Shown here piece after piece: positions 20,560 to 25,405 of a stretch of DNA of 25,405 nt. Position numbers and translations under genes: made by a program. Below the pieces are notes generated by a model. That model was not told the origin of the DNA, searched no databases, and was given only the letters and a program-made list of their open reading frames with translations. Each line of letters starts with the position of its first letter. The first letter of the stretch is position 1. This DNA is from Plakobranchus ocellatus (Eukaryota; Mollusca; Gastropoda; Plakobranchidae), in contig BLXT01000847.1 of the NCBI GenBank assembly GCA_019648995.1, positions 1,138,773 to 1,164,177 on the forward strand. Direction: 5' to 3'.

Positions 20560-22830
20560 AGTTGGTTTTATCCACCTTATCGAAACATTTGCCCTTATAC
20601 TCAGCAAGTATTTTGAAAGAGATTCAAATGCTAAAAAACACTGAAACAGCCTCAACGAATCTGTATTCCTAGCCAAGATAACTGTTTTATTTAGTATCGA
20701 GAATTCAAAAAAATCCTATCTCCAGTAGGAAGCATAACGCAAACTAAATCTAGACTTAGTGTTGGATTTAGCTTATTGCCATGCAGTGGTTTTTTTTTAA
20801 GAAGACTGCAGTGAGCACAATACGAAGACTAATATGAAATATTGTAACGTATTTTTGAAAGGTTTAATTAGTTCTCAGAATAGAAATTTGTGCCTAAATG
20901 GGAATTGTTAATAAAGCATGTCCTAAATTTGTATTAATTTCAACGATTATACTGTTTGAAGGCTATTACATTATATAATCTCGTGTAGGTCTGTTTCTAA
21001 ATCTTCGGCCACGATATAAAATCAGAAATTTGAAATTTATTGATTGAAAACGGCATAAGCCTGTCACGGACACTGATAATTGGGCTGTGAGTTTTTTAAC
21101 GGAATTCAAAGTAGCCTATTAAAAACAATGTAAGTTTGTAAATTATTTCATATCAATTATTACAGCAATTCAATGTTGTCAATGATTTCTTCATTACAAG
21201 TTGAAGTGGGACACCCAGCCTTGAATGGGATTGAGAACGTCTTGTGGCCTAGATTTACTGCAGGCCTAAGCTTCAGTCTAGATCTAGGTTAGGCCTGCCT
21301 AATAAAGTTTCTTGTGCACACCACCAAAAAATAGACTTATTGCATCCAGCGGGGAATTCCGGCAGTGACCTCTTTTTCCGTGACCTTTGACATGGTTTAC
21401 CATGTGCTTTCGTTGCGGTGTGGCACAGACGTAAACAAACCCGAATTTCCGTTAGATCTAGACCCATAATGTATATAGTTTTCGGAGTCTTAGAGGTTCA
21501 TTATAGATCAATATTATTCATTTCAACAGTTTTTAATTATAATGATTTTGATGTAGGACATTGGTTGAGCATGACAAAGGGCTGTTTTGAAATAATAATA
21601 AGCCGACTTTACTTTTTAGAACGCTCTATTTTACAAGGGAAGGGAGATAGAGAGAGAGAGAAAGAGAATTCAGTAAGAGAGATTGACCGTGAGGCTGTGA
21701 GTCAAGAGGGATAGGCCTACAGATTGACTGAGATGATATGGACAATTTTAACATTGTTTACTAAAAGCAACACCAGCTTTCAAGCAAAGAAACAAGGAAA
21801 AAAAAAAAACAACAACTGATTAGCACATAAGATAATTTATTGGTCATAGATGGTTGCAGTAAAAACACAGGGGGAATTTATGTTATGAAGACCCGTGCTT
21901 CTAGATCTACTTTCAACAATTACGAACAAAATGAAAAGGCCGCGGGCATAATATTGTTATTATATATATTGTGTGAAAGTAGCACAAATCACATTATAAC
22001 TTGGCCTACAACCTCTTCATTTTGTCAGTAATTTGTGAAGGCAGAATAAAAAAGGCAATACTGGCATACTTGTACTCATTCTCAGTTGATGAAGTTAGAT
22101 CTAGAAGCATGGATCTCCTTAAAGTAAGTAGAGCGTTCGGTAAAAAAGGGACTAGGCCTATTTTTCCAAGTGTTTCACATTTAGTAGAAGGGCCTGAAAG
22201 TGAAACTGTTTGGGTAGACTCAGATTACCTTTGGTTTGTAACAAATTGGTCTACTGAGATCTTTCTTTAGATCTAGGCCCAGAAGATAAATTGTAGATTC
22301 AACCTCTACCCACACCATGAGTGCATAAATGAAAAAAAAAGTTATTCGTAATTCAGATTACAATTTTTAATTTGGATTCCATATCAAGATCCCTGTTTTA
22401 AGTTTGATTCGCTTAACACCATAATGAATGAGAATGTGGAGAAGTTCAAACTATTCATGAATTAACAGAGATTTCTACACCGGGGAGCAATCTCATAAAA
22501 CTATGCTTTGGTGTGGTAAAAAAAAAATTCCTTAATATTAACATTCATTGCAAATAGTCTCACCAAGGCAAATCGTGGGTTGAAAATTGTTATTCAGCTT
22601 CACATACACCTTGTTCTCTTCGTAACGTGCATTATTACTACATTAGCCTTTCCAACACTAGATCTAGATCTAGGTCAACCCTGTTTAGTTACTTCGAGGT
22701 GGTTACCGGGGGTAAATCCTCCCCCACCCCAAAAAATAAAAAAAAACAACTCACAGTGACACTCCTAGATCTATAAATTACGAGTACGGCCACACTTACT
22801 TTTGAGCAAACACAATGATCCTCTCCAATC
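20560..22830. other. AT-rich stretch rich in TCTAGATC words
   Basis: Short palindromic TCTAGATCTA-like words recur at about 21276, 21452, 21900, 22095, 22267, 22658 and 22765, with AGGCCTA words among them. A short GA run lies at 21648-21664. Open frames at 21418-21714 and 22001-22270 have no recognised motif. Confidence 0.5.
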
Positions 22831-24155
22831 TTGTCGACGCTGAGGTCCGTGTGAGGACTAATGCACCTGGTCGAAACGTTACGTCACTCGTATAGTCTTC
22901 GCTATTATAGCGGCTGTCACTGTTGCATGTGTCTCAGGCACATCTTTTCTTTCGCATTTTGTTCAAAACTAGGACAAGACTTCTAAATTTGACTTCAAAA
23001 TACACTGTAAAGACAGTTGAATCTAAGACAGGAAATTAGCAATGTTTACCTTGGTGCCCCATTGCCACATGCGTCACAATCCAAGGTCGTGACCGAGAAA
23101 ATATATCCAAAGAGCCAGGGGTTTTTCCCATTGAGTGAAACTGGTTTATTGTCTTGACGTATATTTGATCGCTAGATATAAAGCAAATTAAAGTATTATT
23201 TAATTTTTTTCCAGAAAACATGGATGTAGATCTAAAATATAAAAGCGTGTTCTCCACCCCAAAAATTAAACAATTAGCAGATTCGATCCAATTTAGATGT
23301 ATATCTAGGCTTAGAGCTAGATATAGCCTTCACTTGTTTTTATCTGATGGAAATTTCAAGGTAGCCCTAAGATTTTCGGAATAATTGAAGTTAAAATAGT
23401 TCCACCCATAGGGATAGCCCTACATAAATGGGGTGGGTTCTACCACATCTATGCAGGCGTCGTTGAAGATAATGCATTGCATGCACAGCAAGATATTTGG
23501 TTGGCTAGTGTCAGCACTTTCGACTGCAAGGGAATTTTGTGGATCCATAATTCTCATCTCAGGTGCACTTGAAAATCAAAAAGTCGGTACACTCTGACTG
23601 CATAATTTTCATTTTGTATGGGACACAACACAACCTTGACATGAGAGAATCAGTGTACGGTTTAATTATGATTATGCAAAATGAATGCGTCGATGATATA
23701 GACCTTGATGTGAATTAGTAATAGAGATGGAACATATAGTTTTAATTTAGTCTAGATCTAGTTCAGGATGACCAAAGCTGTGACAAGAAATAGGATTCTA
23801 AACGCAAACCATTGTTTTCTGCCCCCATCTCCAAAGTAAACATTGATGACAATGTTTTAGGTCAATAATTCTAGATTTAGATCAAGGTTAATTCCGGATG
23901 AGTGGTTTAAACAAAGACTAGTCTTCTTTGGATTACAGAGAATCAGAATTTCAATATGAAAATAGAACAACCACCAACTCAAATTTATTTGAACAAATTT
24001 GCACAACAAGTATAATGCAGTATTTGTATTCATTTTTTGTTTATTTAACTTTTAATCCAGTGATGAAGTTGAAAAAAAAAAATAAGTCGAAACCGAAGCA
24101 CATAATGTATGTATGTACACACAAATCAAAACATCCGCGTTGAAGACTCTGTGGG
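22831..24155. other. Stretch with a CpG-richer patch, otherwise featureless
   Basis: 22835-22925 is richer in CpG and contains a short stem GTCC/GGAC, a GGTCGAAACGT word and a perfect palindrome-like CGCTAT-T-ATAGCG at 22900-22912. The rest has scattered TCTAGATC words (23226, 23750, 23869) and no supported gene. Confidence 0.4.
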
Positions 24156-24183
24156 CCCAGTTTTGTGACGTTGCAAGCAGGAA
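24156..24183 (+). repeat. Dispersed repeat core (copy 3), TTTTGTGACGT
   Basis: GCCCAGTTTTGTGACGTTGC followed by AAGCAGGAAG. It matches the block order of 3821-3853. Confidence 0.45.
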
Positions 24184-24429
24184 GTTGTGCGTATTGTTGG
24201 ATTCCTTTAGAGAAGGTAATGGTGAGCTCATCAGATAGGCCCTATATGATACAGGATGAATAACCGTATTAAAGTACTTTTTTTACGAAAAGTTTTCAAC
24301 ACCCGCAAAAGGTCTTTAAGCATGATGCGATTAATATTTTTCTTTGAAAGTAAAGGCCCTATTTATGAATATCCGTTTGCTCTCATAACATTAATATGTG
24401 CAGGCAGATAGACATTCTAATAGGCAAGC

Positions 24430-24485
24430 ATTCATATATATATTATTTATATATATACACAGAGAGAAAGTGAGAGAGAGAGAGG
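24430..24485. repeat. TA-rich and (GA)n simple repeats
   Basis: TATATA-type sequence at about 24433-24458 is followed by a GA-rich run at 24461-24484. Confidence 0.85.
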
Positions 24486-24951
24486 TAAGTAGGTAACTAC
24501 AGAAGCAAAAACGTATCTGTCAGTCTTTAATAGCTGAAGATGATATGACCAGCAGCGTTGTGTCCTACATGAGGAATGTGTTAATATTGTTTGAAATGTG
24601 TTTTCTCCATCAACATTCTTAATTTCCTCTAATCTTTGTAACTGTCACGTTTTGTCACGATTGATGAAGAAAGGTAACCATGATTTAATGCTTCAAGTTT
24701 CTAAGAAGAGGTTAAAAACATGAAAACGTCGATTTTATTTATTATTTTTTTTTTTTTTTGAAACAAGGATAACAATATTTTGCTGTCAAAAAATGTGTAC
24801 AGTCTCTTGAAATGTGTCGGTTAATTCGCGTAGGAACAGAATCTGAATATCTTCTTTTAGAGTCGGTTATAGCTATCTCTGAGTGCACCATTTAAAGGTA
24901 GGAATGTGGAAGGCTAGTTGACACTTAATAAGAATTAAAATAAAACTTTTA

Positions 24952-25123
24952 GTGTTTGATAACAGAGAATCTGTAATCACCTCTTCAAGAGGGTGTGTTT
25001 GATAACAGAGAATCTGTAATCACCTCTTCAAGAGGGCGTGTTTGATAACAGAGAATCTGTAATCACCTCTTCAAGAGGGCGTGTTTGATAACAGAGAATC
25101 TGTAATCACCTCTTCAAAAAGGC
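24952..25123 (+). repeat. 43-bp minisatellite, 4 nearly identical copies
   Basis: Units at 24952-24994, 24995-25037, 25038-25080 and 25081-25123. Each starts GTGTTTGATAACAGAGAATC and ends CCTCTTCAAGAGGG(C/T). The first three differ only at the last base; the fourth has AAAAAGG in place of AAGAGGG. The CCTCTT-C-AAGAGG block is self-complementary. Confidence 0.98.
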
Positions 25124-25360
25124 TGGGCAAAATTTATATAAAAAAAAAAAAAAGAAAACTAAAATTACAAAATTGGACATAAGATAAGTTGTCGTCATTT
25201 AAGTTCATAGATATATCATTGCCTGAAATGTTTTTAGTTTCTCTTTTTTTTTTTTGTTCACTACACTCAATTTGCCAGCAATCAAAATGAAGTTTTAGAG
25301 TAAGGACAGTTCTGCTTCCGAAAAGGACTGCATATAATTGAAAGAATTGAATGAGCATGA

Positions 25361-25362
<2 letters not shown>

Positions 25363-25405
<43 letters not shown>
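25363..25405. repeat. (CT)n microsatellite running off the window end
   Basis: A pure CT array of at least 43 bases; its true end is outside the window. Confidence 0.98.

Noticed and set aside
21273-21467. 64-codon minus-strand frame with several cysteines
   Set aside because: Cysteines lack a regular spacing, and the region is built of TAGGCCT and TCTAGATC words.

Overview
The window looks like intergenic or intronic DNA from an animal nuclear genome, most likely a mollusc and probably a gastropod. It is AT-rich, has no compact gene arrangement, and carries many long (CT/GA)n microsatellites, several minisatellites, poly-A/poly-T tracts and relics of transposable elements. It also has a cluster of TCTAGATCTAGA-type palindromic words, which I associate from memory with gastropod sequence. 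The organism call is inference. Two assembly weak points are visible: a run of 16 G followed by N near 8.76 kb, and a 29-base N gap inside poly-T at 11744-11772.

I found no intact protein-coding gene. Most open frames are microsatellite or minisatellite translations (Leu/Ser, Arg/Glu or Tyr/Ile-rich) or chance frames. Two stretches do hold recognisable broken coding sequence. First, at 5.06-6.76 kb a candidate DNA transposon has about 52-bp terminal inverted repeats, with the outer 33 bp identical. It carries a decayed plus-strand reading frame with a charged helix-like segment, a decapeptide repeat around VDVPDGESAV, and a C-terminal Cys-rich segment. Second, at 7.0-8.26 kb there is a decayed retroviral-type integrase (Ty3/Gypsy, Ginger or KRBA2-like). 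It keeps its N-terminal zinc-binding remnant and all three catalytic acidic positions, but has several stops and frameshifts. Parts of it are bounded by good splice-site matches.

Layout: 1-0.9 kb, GA and CT arrays; 0.9-4.5 kb, unannotated AT-rich DNA; 4.5-4.76 kb, CT arrays; 5.05-6.76 kb, TIR element; 6.9-8.26 kb, integrase relic; 8.4-9.3 kb, small inverted and direct repeats; 9.87-10.4 kb, ~60-bp minisatellite; 11.25-11.38 kb, 32-bp repeat; 11.74 kb, gap; 12.07-13.2 kb, CT and TA arrays; 13.37-13.55 kb, ~45-bp repeat; 14.35 kb, (CT)35; 14.7 kb, SINE-like tail; 14.87-15.33 kb, 42-bp minisatellite; 15.4-24.9 kb, long AT-rich tract with TCTAGATC words, dispersed repeat cores, a (TG)(AG) compound array and a tRNA-like SINE head at 18.5 kb; 24.95-25.12 kb, nearly perfect 43-bp minisatellite; 25.36 kb to the end, a CT array running off the window.

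Nothing here forms a pathway. The window is best read as repeat-rich non-coding DNA with two informative fossil elements.
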